Source: Caldilineaceae bacterium SB0664_bin_27 (GTDB lineage Bacteria; Chloroflexota; Anaerolineae; Caldilineales; Caldilineaceae). From it: a DNA stretch of 49,836 nucleotides. The stretch is from assembly GCA_009838625.1 (NCBI GenBank), contig VXRG01000040.1, forward strand, positions 1-49,836, written 5' to 3'. Within the stretch, counting starts at the first letter, position 1. Every line of letters begins with the position of its first letter. The notes under the pieces were generated by a model. It did not search any database. It was given only the letters and a program-made list of their open reading frames with translations, and was not told where the DNA came from. Made by a program: the position numbers and the translations under genes. Positions 1 to 8,374 of the stretch are shown here, piece by piece.

Positions 1-100
1 TTCTTAGGGTTAGGACGAAATCAATGCTGTCATCAACCCAGGCAGCCTGTCGATTCCCTTGCGTGTAAAAAGATATGAAATATCGTACATCCCCCCCTGA

Positions 101-130
101 AAACACGACAAAACACGACAAAAGACGACA
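101..130. repeat. Three tandem 10-bp repeats
   Basis: Two exact copies of AAACACGACA and one variant, AAAGACGACA, lie head to tail. The array is too short and lacks spacers, so it is not CRISPR. Its role is unknown; it may be slippage or a protein-binding site. Confidence 0.8.
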
Positions 131-339
131 AATGCCTGAAATCACTCACTCTTGAGCCCTTGATTCGGACGGCTCGTTGACCGCCGTCAAAGAAGCAATT
201 TGCTCCCGCTAACTGCCTGCCCTCGCAAGGTCGCGCAGTCTCGCCGCGCCTATCCTCAATCAATCGCCGCAGTCAGAGTTCAGTGGTCACGAAGAGTGGC
301 AGAGGTCGATGGTCAGTGGCGGCTGGGCAGGGGCTTGGA

Positions 340-361
340 GGGCAGGCACAAGGCCTGACCC
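340..361. repeat. Short palindromic intergenic element, copy 1
   Basis: GGGCAGGC and GCCTGACCC can pair around a short loop, leaving one unpaired A before the last CCC. A second copy with the same bulged layout lies at 1886-1907. Elements of this kind are often dispersed between genes in bacterial chromosomes, but this one is not identified. Confidence 0.5.
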
Positions 362-865
362 GACGAAGACAATGAGGGACGAGACAGCGGTCAGGTTGCT
401 TCCAGAAGAGTGGGGACCATCGTCGCCACTTGGGGATGTAACCGCGCTTATGCTATCATTTGCCAATAGAACAAATGGTCTGATACAATCTCTGATGACA
501 GATAGGGGAAGTGTAGTGAACCTGTAGAGATTCGTGCTCTGCAGCAATTTTTTTCTTTCAGCTTCCCATGTCTGCCGCCGTCTGACGGCAACTGATACCC
601 CTGTTGGACGGCGGCGGGCGGGTCCGGGCAGTGTTTCAGGCGTGTGTGCCGTCCTCCCTCGAATGGCGCACAGTCTTGCCTGTATGCGCTGCCAGGGCTC
701 GCCGCCTTCGGCCACGGTTGCCTGCAGAGAAAAATGGCGTTGGCAATGATGACTGAATTTCAGGGCCTGGCCATGCGTTCCGGGCAGCCTCCCGGGGAAT
801 TGAGGAAGAAAGGTAGAGTTGCTCTGTGCTCAGAGTCCGGTGCAGTTCTCACCAGGTGTCCGTTC

Positions 866-874
866 TGGTACAAT
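866..874 (+). promoter_or_regulatory. Possible extended -10 promoter element
   Basis: TGGTACAAT fits an extended -10 (TG-N-TACAAT). No good -35 is seen 16-18 bp upstream. It lies about 157 bp before the FAH-family start and could drive that gene. Confidence 0.3.
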
Positions 875-1030
875 AGGCCCTGTTTTGCATGGCATTCTAC
901 CCTCGAATGGCACAGCAGAGATTGGTAATTCACTGACTTGCCTCACTATGAGCTCACGGCGCAAATCTGTTTGCAGGCCCGGGCAGTTGCGCTGAAAAAT
1001 CTCCAACAGTAACAACAAAAGGACAAAACG

Positions 1031-1870
1031 ATGCAACTGATGCTTTTCGATGACTACAAGCTGGGTGTGTGGAATGGCGACCAGGTCCTGGACGTCTCGG
1101 CGGCCGTGGCAGATTGCGGCCATCACTCCCCACAGGAGATGATGCAGATGGTGATCTGCGACTGGGAAAACGTCGAGCCTCGCCTACGCGACGCGGCGGC
1201 CTCCGCCACCGGTGTCTCTCTTGACGATGTCACCTGCCGTCCGTCAATGCCAAGACCGGGCCAGCTTGTCTGCCTCGCCGGCAACTACCTGGAGCCGGCC
1301 AAGCCGGAACGGGGCCTCTTCAATGCCTTCCTGAAGTCGCCCAACGCGGCCCTGGGCCACGGCGGCACGGTGGTCCTGCCCAGCGCAGAGGCCAGCGTCT
1401 TTCACTTCGAGCCGGAGCTGGCGATTGTCATCGGCAAGGCGGCCAGCTATCTGGCGGCTGAGGACGCCATGGACCACGTTTTCGGGTACACGCAGTTTAT
1501 CGACGTCTCCGCCAGAGGCCTGCCGGGCGGCTTCTTCCTCGGAAAATCCTGGCATACATTTGCGCCATTGGGCCCGGTACTGGTGACTCGCGACGAGATT
1601 GCCAACGCGAACGATCTGAACGTGCGGCTGTGGGTCAATGACGAAAAGAAGCACGACATTACCACGGCAGACATGGACCGTCACATTCCCGAGCTGCTGG
1701 CCGAGGTTACGAACGTGCTTCCCCTGCAGCCGGGCGACGTTGTGGCCACCGGCACGCATCACTTCGGCCTCGAAGCGGTGCAGGACGGCGACACGGTCAA
1801 GCTTCAGATCGACCAATTGGGGCCGCCCCTCGTTGTGCACTGCTCCGACCCTTCGGGCCGCAGCTGGTAG
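1031..1870 (+). CDS. Fumarylacetoacetate hydrolase (FAH) family protein
   Basis: This 279-residue protein belongs to the FAH family, whose members hydrolyse or decarboxylate beta-diketo and 2-oxo acids with a bound divalent metal. The metal ligands are visible as E127 and E129 in the FEPEL motif and D158 in QFIDVS. The active-site lysine is K172 in FLGKSWHTF, and ATGTHHFG near 239-246 replaces the usual GTP loop. The residue after KSx is normally Asp in this motif; here it is His175. The start follows a purine-rich AAAGGAC. It is cytosolic, with no signal peptide. It lies alone upstream of a sugar or peptide uptake locus, so a role in sugar-acid catabolism is inferred. The exact substrate cannot be read from the sequence. 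Confidence 0.88.
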   Translation: MQLMLFDDYKLGVWNGDQVLDVSAAVADCGHHSPQEMMQMVICDWENVEPRLRDAAASATGVSLDDVTCRPSMPRPGQLVCLAGNYLEPAKPERGLFNAFLKSPNAALGHGGTVVLPSAEASVFHFEPELAIVIGKAASYLAAEDAMDHVFGYTQFIDVSARGLPGGFFLGKSWHTFAPLGPVLVTRDEIANANDLNVRLWVNDEKKHDITTADMDRHIPELLAEVTNVLPLQPGDVVATGTHHFGLEAVQDGDTVKLQIDQLGPPLVVHCSDPSGRSW

Positions 1871-2322
1871 AGCTAAGCCAAACCGGGGCAGGCACATGGC
1901 TTGTCCCACCGGGACTTTGAGGGGAAGGTTGGGGGCGGCTCTTCCTCTACCGGAGACTGGAACGGGAGTTGACCACAGTCTGGCTGCTTCCGGAGGTATA
2001 GGAGAGTTCGCACCAATGTCGGGATGCGTCGGCTTTTTTTGATGGTTGTTCCGCCTTCAAGTCTATGTTAGGATCCCAGTTGAGGGATTGGGGGATCCAT
2101 CCGGCAGTGAGGGCGCGCCTGAGGCGTCGACTTCGCAGCCAGGTGGATGGCAATATGGCTGCCGTGAATCTTCCTTTCAAGGGAGATTGCGGCGGCCAGA
2201 CCTGCCGTACTCCGTCCTACCGCACACTTCTTGCTGAGGACGCAGGCTTTGCGCTTGTGAACTCGGCTTACTCCCAGACTAGTAGAATATAGAGTCCTTC
2301 ACACTGCTCAAGGAGGCAAAAC
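1871..2322. other. Intergenic region with palindromic repeat and T-run
   Basis: This 452-bp stretch has no supported gene. A palindromic element sits just after the FAH gene (1886-1907). A run of seven T at about 2034-2040 follows GTCGGC, but the preceding bases are direct repeats rather than a stem, so it is not a clear terminator. The last part should contain the promoter of the first solute-binding protein gene; I see no strong -35/-10 pair. Confidence 0.5.
1886..1907. repeat. Short palindromic intergenic element, copy 2
   Basis: GGGCAGGC pairs with GCTTGTCCC, with one bulged base and one G-T pair, around a four- to five-base loop. It matches the element at 340-361 closely and keeps the same bulge. 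Lying just after the FAH stop, it could also act as an mRNA end structure. Confidence 0.5.
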
Positions 2323-4326
2323 ATGCGGAAGAGAGCACACAAGAGGATTTCGCGGCGGGAGTTCATGCGCGTCTCTGCGTTTACGGCTGCAGGCGTAGTG
2401 GTCGTGGCCTGCGGCGCAGACGGCGGTCCGCCGGCGGAAGAAGCGGCAGCGGCCGACGAGGCACCGGCAGAGGAGGCCGCGGCTGAACCTGCGGGAGCGC
2501 CTTCGAAGTACAACGAGGCGCCAATGCTTGCGGAGATGGTAGCGAACGGCGACCTGCCGCCGGTGGATGAGCGGCTGCCAGTGGAACCCTTGGTCATCAC
2601 ACCAGAGGAAGAGATAGGTGACTACGGCGGCATCTGGAACAGGCTCGCGACCTCAGCCAGCGACAACCAGCTGGGGGGCAAGGTCGGCGGCGAGCATCTT
2701 GTGCGCTACAACAAGGACGGCACGCAGATCAACCCGAACGTCTTTGAGAGCTGGGAAGTGTCGGACGACGGCTCGACCTTCACATTCAACCTGCGCCCGG
2801 GGATGAAATGGTCTGATGGCCAGCCGTACACGGCCAATGACCTCCTTTTCTATTATGAGGATGTGCTCCTTAATGAGGACCTGACGCCCTCGTTCCCTAA
2901 CTGGCTCATCGTCGCAGGCGAGCCGGTGGTGATCTCAAAGCTGGACGATTACAAGGTCGAATTCAAGTTTTCGGCTCCTTATGCACTGTTCATCAACGTG
3001 CTTGGCTCTCTGTGGGGAGACAGATTCGCCAGATACTGCGCCCATTACCTGAAACAGTTCCATATCGATTATGCCGACAAGGATGAGCTGGAAGCGATGA
3101 TGAAGGATGCCGGCGTGGAGCATTGGTACCAGCTGTTCGGCACGAAGCCGGATACCAGGCGCAACCCCGACACACCCAGCTATCTTCCCTGGAATCTGAG
3201 CACGCCGTCGCACAGCGACCCGCTAGTCGCCGATCGCAATGCCTTCTATTGGAAGGTCGATCCGGAGGGCAACCAGCTGCCCTACATCGACGCCATCCAC
3301 TGGAGTTTGGTCGACGGCAAGGACCAGCTCAACCTGCGCGCGATCCAGGGCGAGGTGGACATGCAGCTGCGCCATATCACCTTCGACAATGTGCCGCTCT
3401 TCATGGAGAACCGCGAGAGGGGCAACTATCGCGTCATGCTTTGGGATAGAGGGCAGGTAACCGATACCGTCCTGCATCTCAATCACACCAACAAGGATCC
3501 CGTGCTGCGAGAGATCGTCCAGGACAAACGCTTCCGCTACGCGCTCTCGCTTGGCATGAATCGCGCCGACATTAACGAGGCTGTCTATCTGGGTCAGACT
3601 GAACCCACCCAGGTATCCCCGACCAAGAACTCGCCGGTCTACTGGGAACCTCAGGCCATAAGCATGACCGAGCACGATCCCGACCAGGCCAATGCCTATC
3701 TGGATGAAATGGGTCTCACCGAGCGGGACGACGAGGGATACAGGTTGCGCCCTGACGGAGAGCGGCTCAGCCTGGTGTTTGAGTATGTGGCAATCTTCGC
3801 CGCCTGGGGCGATATCGCCGAACTGCTGACCTCCCAATGGAAGGAGATCGGGCTGGAGCTGATCAGCACCGAAATCGACCGCAGCCTCTTCGGCCAGCGC
3901 CTCAGCGCCAACGAGCTGGACCTCGGCGTATGGCACAGCAGCGGCGAGTGGAACCCCTTCATCGAACCGCGCTCCTTCGTGCCGATTGTGAACAACTATG
4001 CGCTACGGCAGTACGCCTTCTACTACAATAGCGGCGGGAAAGAGGGGTTTGAGCCCACCGGCGATATTCTGAAGGCGATAGAGATCTGGGAAGAGATTAA
4101 GACGACTGTAGACGTCGAGACGCAGCACGCTCTGTTCCGCGAGATTCTCGAGCTCAACATGGAGAACCTGTGGCAGATCGGCGTCACCACCGCGCCGCCG
4201 CAGCCGGTGATCGTCAAGAACTACTTCCGCAACGTGCCCGAAGACGGCATGTTTGACGACCAGCCGCGTTCGCCCTCGAATACGGGGATGGAGCAGTACT
4301 TCATCCGCGCCGGCGAGGACACGTAG
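2323..4326 (+). CDS. ABC transporter solute-binding protein, SBP_bac_5 family (first of three)
   Basis: This 667-residue protein is a periplasm-side or cell-surface lipoprotein that captures a ligand for a dipeptide/oligopeptide-type ABC importer; several family members bind oligosaccharides instead of peptides. The N-terminus has a twin-arginine motif (SRREFMRV), a short hydrophobic stretch and a lipobox ending VVVAC, so it should be exported folded by Tat and lipidated on Cys. An Ala/Glu-rich linker follows. The body has the family's blocks, such as FNLRPGMKWSDGQP and NAFYWKVDPEGNQLPYID. The start has a perfect AGGAGG at 2311-2316. It is followed by three beta-propeller genes rather than permeases; the only permease set is 13 kb downstream. 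Confidence 0.93.
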   Translation: MRKRAHKRISRREFMRVSAFTAAGVVVVACGADGGPPAEEAAAADEAPAEEAAAEPAGAPSKYNEAPMLAEMVANGDLPPVDERLPVEPLVITPEEEIGDYGGIWNRLATSASDNQLGGKVGGEHLVRYNKDGTQINPNVFESWEVSDDGSTFTFNLRPGMKWSDGQPYTANDLLFYYEDVLLNEDLTPSFPNWLIVAGEPVVISKLDDYKVEFKFSAPYALFINVLGSLWGDRFARYCAHYLKQFHIDYADKDELEAMMKDAGVEHWYQLFGTKPDTRRNPDTPSYLPWNLSTPSHSDPLVADRNAFYWKVDPEGNQLPYIDAIHWSLVDGKDQLNLRAIQGEVDMQLRHITFDNVPLFMENRERGNYRVMLWDRGQVTDTVLHLNHTNKDPVLREIVQDKRFRYALSLGMNRADINEAVYLGQTEPTQVSPTKNSPVYWEPQAISMTEHDPDQANAYLDEMGLTERDDEGYRLRPDGERLSLVFEYVAIFAAWGDIAELLTSQWKEIGLELISTEIDRSLFGQRLSANELDLGVWHSSGEWNPFIEPRSFVPIVNNYALRQYAFYYNSGGKEGFEPTGDILKAIEIWEEIKTTVDVETQHALFREILELNMENLWQIGVTTAPPQPVIVKNYFRNVPEDGMFDDQPRSPSNTGMEQYFIRAGEDT

Positions 4327-4437
4327 GCCGACCTACTACAAAGCGACTCGCCGGATACGGTCTCCATTCTCTTCGGGCTGAAGGGTCGAGAGGCGCTGGC
4401 GAGGCGGCGAGCACAAACGTAAGAACGAATTAGTAGC

Positions 4438-4474
4438 GGCCGCGGGCCTGCCGGAAACTGCCGGGCCCGCGGCC
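4438..4474. terminator. Strong GC hairpin after first solute-binding protein gene
   Basis: GGCCGCGGGC (4438-4447) pairs perfectly with GCCCGCGGCC (4465-4474), with an inner CCGG/CCGG pairing. No T-run follows, so it is more likely an mRNA-stabilising or attenuating hairpin that separates abundant binding-protein mRNA from the propeller genes. The rest of the 301-bp gap (4327-4627) shows nothing else. Confidence 0.5.
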
Positions 4475-4627
4475 ACGCGTTTGTACGGCCCTGTGCAGGT
4501 GATCTAGGGGCGCGTTTCCTCCTTCGGACATAGGGTCACTGGCGACAGGCGAAGAGACAGCGGCGAGTCTTCCTTGAAGCGTCGTCGAGTCCCCTGACGG
4601 CCAAGCAGAGTACCGCCTGGAGAGATC

Positions 4628-5791
4628 ATGAGCAGATCACAAGAGAACTTCGTAGCCCGCCCGATCACCCAGGGGCCGAAACATCATTTCTTCGGCTACT
4701 ACGGCATCTGTCCCTGGAACTCTACCGGCCAGTACCATCTCTGTCTACAGTCGGATTTTCACGACCGCCCTCCGGCCGCCGGCGACAACGCCGTAGTCGG
4801 TATCGTGGAAATGGAGACTGGCAGGTTCGAGGGCGTGGCGGAGACGCAGGCGTGGAACCTGCAACAGGGCTCGATGTTGCACTGGCTGCCGACGGCCCCC
4901 GACCGGATGATCACCTACAACGCCCGTGAGGACGACCGCTTCGTCGGCATCGTGCAGGATATTCACAGCGGAGAGAGACGCGTACTCCCCTACCCTATCA
5001 GCGCGATGGCCCGCAACGGCCGCCAGGCGCTGGGCCTGAACTATGCCCGTCTCAAGTCGCTGCGGCCGGTGGTCGGCTATGCAGGCCTGCCTGATGCCTT
5101 CGCAGACCAGAACCATCCCAGCGAGGACGGCGTCTACACGATGGATACGCAGACCGGCGAGGCCCGTGTTCTGGTCTCCTACGAGGAGGCGCGGGCGTTT
5201 CTCAGCCAGTACGAAGAGGTGCAAGCGCGCAAGATCTGGTTCAACCACACGATAATCAACCGCGACGACACGCGCGTTGCCTTCGTTGTTCGTTACCGTG
5301 ACGAAACCAGAGAGATCAGGCACACGATCCTGCTTTCCGCCAGCATGGACGGGGGAGACTTGCGCATAGTGACAGACCTGGGCGCGTCCCACTTTGACTG
5401 GCTGACCGAAGAGCTGATCTTCGGCTGGGTGACGATGAAGGAGGGGCAAAAATACTACCTGATCAACGACAGGACCGGCGAATACAGGTCGGTGCGGCCC
5501 GATGCCCTGACCAAGAACGGCCACTGCAGCTTTACCCGAGACGGCAGGTGGCTGTTGACCGATGAATATCCTGACGAGAAGAGCCGCCAGGCCCTGCTGC
5601 TCTGGCACATGGTCGAAGAGCGGCTGGTTGTTCTGGGGCGGTTCCACTCGCCCGAGCCGTTCCGCGGCGAGATCCGCTGCGACCTGCACCCGCGCTGGAG
5701 CAGGGACGAGCGTCAAGTCAGTTTTGACTCGGTCCACGACGGCAGCCGGCAGATCTACGTTGTCGACGTGGCGGAGGTCGTGGAGCGATGA
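4628..5791 (+). CDS. Cytosolic beta-propeller protein of unknown function, group A paralog 1
   Basis: This 387-residue protein has the pattern of a PD40/TolB-like beta-propeller: repeated short blocks ending in aromatic-Asp and DG turns. The closest fold I can name is that of intracellular oligogalacturonate lyases, but I cannot assign a reaction. Invariant blocks shared by all five paralogs in the window are GPKHHxFGYY (16-25), NGHC (297-300) followed by a DEYP or DTYP turn, and CDLHPR (351-356) followed by a DSxHxGxRQ block. The conserved His, Cys and Asp clusters look like an active or metal site. There is no signal peptide. The start has GGAGAG three bases upstream. It opens a tandem run of four such genes behind a solute-binding protein, which suggests work on an imported compound. 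Confidence 0.85.
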   Translation: MSRSQENFVARPITQGPKHHFFGYYGICPWNSTGQYHLCLQSDFHDRPPAAGDNAVVGIVEMETGRFEGVAETQAWNLQQGSMLHWLPTAPDRMITYNAREDDRFVGIVQDIHSGERRVLPYPISAMARNGRQALGLNYARLKSLRPVVGYAGLPDAFADQNHPSEDGVYTMDTQTGEARVLVSYEEARAFLSQYEEVQARKIWFNHTIINRDDTRVAFVVRYRDETREIRHTILLSASMDGGDLRIVTDLGASHFDWLTEELIFGWVTMKEGQKYYLINDRTGEYRSVRPDALTKNGHCSFTRDGRWLLTDEYPDEKSRQALLLWHMVEERLVVLGRFHSPEPFRGEIRCDLHPRWSRDERQVSFDSVHDGSRQIYVVDVAEVVER

Positions 5792-5838
5792 GGGGCCTTC
5801 GAATTGCCTGGAACTTACGAATAACGGAGCGGAAACCA

Positions 5839-5857
5839 GGGCCGTTCAACACGGTCC
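5839..5857 (+). promoter_or_regulatory. Conserved 5' hairpin before group A paralog 2
   Basis: GGGCCGT and ACGGTCC form a 7-bp stem with a five-base TCAAC loop, 18 bases before the ATG and just ahead of the GGGAGGG ribosome site. The same 7-bp/5-base structure occurs before paralog 3 (7077-7095) with changed but still paired bases, which suggests that the RNA fold matters. Confidence 0.5.
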
Positions 5858-5875
5858 AACTATCTGGGAGGGAAC

Positions 5876-7036
5876 ATGAGCAATACTGAAGGCAGCTTTG
5901 TCGCCAGAGCGATTACACAAGGACCGAAGCACCACTTCTTTGGCTACTATGCCATCTACCCCTGGGATTCGACCGGCCGCTACCACCTCAGCCTGCAGTC
6001 GGACTTCCATGATCGTCCACCCGCCGACGGTGACACCGCAGTGATCGGATTGGTGGATATGGAGACGAGCAGATTCGAAGGCGTGGCCGAAACCCAGGCC
6101 TGGAATCTGCAGCAGGGAAGCATGATGCACTGGCTCCCCACCGCGCCCGACCGCCTCATCACTTACAACGCCCGCGATGACGACCGCTTCGTCAGCGTCA
6201 TCCAGGACATCCACACAGGGCACAAGCGGCAACTGCCTTACCCAATTGCAGCCATAACGCGCGACGGACGCAAGGCGTTAGGGCTGAACTACGCAAGACT
6301 CTGGGATATGCGGCCCGTGGTCGGCTACCCCGGGCTAACCGACCCCAATGCAGATCAGAAACATCCCTCTGACGACGGCCTCTACATCATGGACACCGAC
6401 TCGGGCGAGGGCAAACTGCTATTCTCATACGAAGACGCCCGCGACTACCTCAGAGACTATCCGGAGATTCAGAAATACAAGCTCTGGTTCAACCACCCCT
6501 TCATCAATCGCGACGACTCCCGCGTCGCCTTCGTCGTCGTCTACTGGGACGACGCGGGGGCCAGGAGGACTGTTTGCTTGTCGATGAACCTGGAAGCCGG
6601 AGACATTCGCATTCTGAACGACCTCGGCACATCGCACTGCGACTGGCGGACAAAAGACGTCATCTTCGGTTGGTTCACGACGAAGGAGGGCGTAAACTTT
6701 TACCTTGTCAACGACGCCACCGGCGAATACGAGTCCGTGCGCCCCGACATTCTCTCCCGGGACGGCCACTGCAGCTTTACCCGCGATGGCTCCTGGTTGC
6801 TGAACGACGAATACCCGGACGAGAACAACCTGCGCGCCCTGTTCCTGTGGAACATGGCCGAAGAGCGCCTGGTCGTCCTGGGGCGTTTCCTCTCTCCCCC
6901 ATTCTACCGCGACCAGACCCGCTGCGACCTCCACCCCCGCTTGAGCCGGGACGAGCGGCTCGTCAGCTTTGACTCAATCCACGAAGGCAGCCGCCAGATC
7001 TACGTTGTGGACGTGGCCGAGGTTCTGGGACGTTGA
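5876..7036 (+). CDS. Cytosolic beta-propeller protein of unknown function, group A paralog 2
   Basis: This 386-residue protein aligns along its whole length with the genes before and after it, so the three arose by tandem duplication. It keeps the GPKHHFFGYY block, the central NGHCSF-type block (here DGHC), the DEYPDE turn and the CDLHPR plus DSIHEGSRQ C-terminal block. It diverges most in the middle, near residues 220-250, where paralogs 1 and 3 are more alike. It has no signal peptide. The ribosome site GGGAGGG is strong and follows a small hairpin at 5839-5857. The 84-bp gap to paralog 1 suggests one transcript. Function is unknown; an intracellular lyase or hydrolase acting on a sugar-acid oligomer is only a guess. 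Confidence 0.84.
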   Translation: MSNTEGSFVARAITQGPKHHFFGYYAIYPWDSTGRYHLSLQSDFHDRPPADGDTAVIGLVDMETSRFEGVAETQAWNLQQGSMMHWLPTAPDRLITYNARDDDRFVSVIQDIHTGHKRQLPYPIAAITRDGRKALGLNYARLWDMRPVVGYPGLTDPNADQKHPSDDGLYIMDTDSGEGKLLFSYEDARDYLRDYPEIQKYKLWFNHPFINRDDSRVAFVVVYWDDAGARRTVCLSMNLEAGDIRILNDLGTSHCDWRTKDVIFGWFTTKEGVNFYLVNDATGEYESVRPDILSRDGHCSFTRDGSWLLNDEYPDENNLRALFLWNMAEERLVVLGRFLSPPFYRDQTRCDLHPRLSRDERLVSFDSIHEGSRQIYVVDVAEVLGR

Positions 7037-7076
7037 GACGCACTCACATTGTGAAGTGCTCATGATGCAGAAGCCT

Positions 7077-7095
7077 GGGCGGTTCAGCACTGCCC
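7077..7095 (+). promoter_or_regulatory. Conserved 5' hairpin before group A paralog 3
   Basis: GGGCGGT and ACTGCCC form a 7-bp stem with a TCAGC loop, 18 bases before the ATG and upstream of AGGAGGG. Compared with 5839-5857, the third pair changes from G-T to G-C and the fifth from C-G to G-T while pairing is kept. Confidence 0.5.
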
Positions 7096-7113
7096 AACCT
7101 TGTAGGAGGGACC

Positions 7114-8277
7114 ATGAGCAATACAGCACGCAGCTTTGTCGCAAAAGCGATTACACAAGGTCCCAAGCACCATTTCTTCGGCTACTATGGCATTTGCCCC
7201 TGGGATGCTACCGGCCGCTACCACCTCTGCCTTCAGTCCGACTTCCACGATCGCCCGCCCGCGGACGGCGACACCGCGGTCGTGGGCCTGGTGGAGATGG
7301 AGACGGGCAGGTTCGAAGGCGTAGCCGAAACCCAGGCCTGGAACCTGCAGCAAGGCTCGATGCTGCACTGGCTGGCGACCGCGCCCGACCGGCTGATCAC
7401 TTACAATGCCCGCGACGACGACCGCTTTGTCGCCGTGGTTCAGGACATTCACAGCGGCCAGAAGCGGATCCTGCCCCACCCAATCGCCGCCATCACTCGC
7501 GACGGGCGCAAAGCGCTGGGCCTGAACTATGCCCGCCTGAAGGCGATGCGGCCGGTTGTCGGGTATGCGGGGCTGGCGGATCCCTACGCGGACCAGAACC
7601 ATCCCGCCGAGGACGGCCTCTACATCATGGACACGGATACGGGGGCGTCCCGCGTACTTGTCTCTTATGAAGAGGTACGCGAATTCCTCAGCCACAATGA
7701 AGAGCTGCAGGCGGGCAAGATCTGGTTCAACCACCCTTTCATTAACCGCAACGACACGCGGGTATCCTTTGTTGTGCGAGTCTTCGATGAGAACAAGGAG
7801 ATTGGCCAGACGACGATGCTGTCGGCCAATATGGAGGGCGGAGAGCTGCGCGCCATGACCGACCTGGGCGCGTCGCACTGCGACTGGCTGACCGAGGAGC
7901 TGATTTTCGGCTGGGTGACGATGAAAGAGGGGCCGGCCTACTACCTGATGAACGACACGACCTGTGAGTACGAGGCGGTGCGGCCCGACATCCTCACCAG
8001 AAACGGCCACTGCAACTTTACGCAGGACGGGAAGTGGCTGCTGACCGACGAATACCCGGACGACAACAGCCGGCAGCCCCTCCTCCTCTGGCATATGACC
8101 GAGGAGCGCCTGGTGCATCTCGGGAGCTATCATTCGCCTCTGCCGTTCCGGGGCGAAATCCGCTGCGACCTGCATCCCCGCTGGAGCCGGGATGAGCGCA
8201 AGGTCAGCTTCGACTCCATCCATGAAGGGAGCCGGCAGGTCTATGTAGTGGACGTCTCGGAGGTGGTGGAGCGATGA
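7114..8277 (+). CDS. Cytosolic beta-propeller protein of unknown function, group A paralog 3
   Basis: This 387-residue protein is the third copy of the tandem array and is closest to paralog 1 in the middle region (for example, SHCDWLTEELIFGW). It has all invariant blocks: GPKHHFFGYY, NGHCNF, DEYPDD, CDLHPRWSRDE and DSIHEGSRQ. It has no signal peptide or membrane segment. A strong AGGAGGG precedes the start. It is separated from paralog 2 by 77 bp and from the next, more distant, paralog by 97 bp. Keeping three intact near-copies argues for selection, perhaps on dosage or on slightly different substrates. The biochemical role is not known to me. Confidence 0.84.
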   Translation: MSNTARSFVAKAITQGPKHHFFGYYGICPWDATGRYHLCLQSDFHDRPPADGDTAVVGLVEMETGRFEGVAETQAWNLQQGSMLHWLATAPDRLITYNARDDDRFVAVVQDIHSGQKRILPHPIAAITRDGRKALGLNYARLKAMRPVVGYAGLADPYADQNHPAEDGLYIMDTDTGASRVLVSYEEVREFLSHNEELQAGKIWFNHPFINRNDTRVSFVVRVFDENKEIGQTTMLSANMEGGELRAMTDLGASHCDWLTEELIFGWVTMKEGPAYYLMNDTTCEYEAVRPDILTRNGHCNFTQDGKWLLTDEYPDDNSRQPLLLWHMTEERLVHLGSYHSPLPFRGEIRCDLHPRWSRDERKVSFDSIHEGSRQVYVVDVSEVVER

Positions 8278-8326
8278 GGCGCGTCCATATGGCAAAGTTC
8301 GCACTGAGAAGGGTTAAGCCGGAGCT

Positions 8327-8343
8327 AATCAGAGCTTCTGATT
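8327..8343 (+). promoter_or_regulatory. Small hairpin before group B propeller gene
   Basis: AATCAGA and TCTGATT pair around a three-base GCT loop, 31 bases before the ATG at 8375. It sits where the hairpins of paralogs 2 and 3 sit but has a different sequence. It also overlaps the unlikely TTG start at 8342. Confidence 0.4.
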
Positions 8344-8374
8344 GCTTCAACTGCATCACTGCCGGGAGGACAGT

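Larger units (their letters stand above)
1..1030. other. Intergenic region with no convincing gene
   Basis: Open frames here are short, overlap on both strands and show no family motif or good ribosome binding site, so I call none of them. The stretch holds a tandem 10-mer repeat (101-130), one copy of a short palindromic element (340-361) and a possible extended -10 promoter (866-874) facing the FAH-family gene. Just before that gene, GCGCAA and TTGCGC form a 6-bp inverted repeat around 960-993. Confidence 0.6.

Noticed and set aside
101..130. CRISPR array
   Set aside because: Ten-base units without spacers and no cas genes.
2019..2040. T-run after GTCGGC as a terminator
   Set aside because: The bases before it are direct, not inverted, repeats, so no stem forms.
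7084..8304. 406-codon minus-strand frame opposite propeller paralog 3
   Set aside because: The same kind of antisense frame appears opposite paralog 1, as expected from codon bias; it has no motif.
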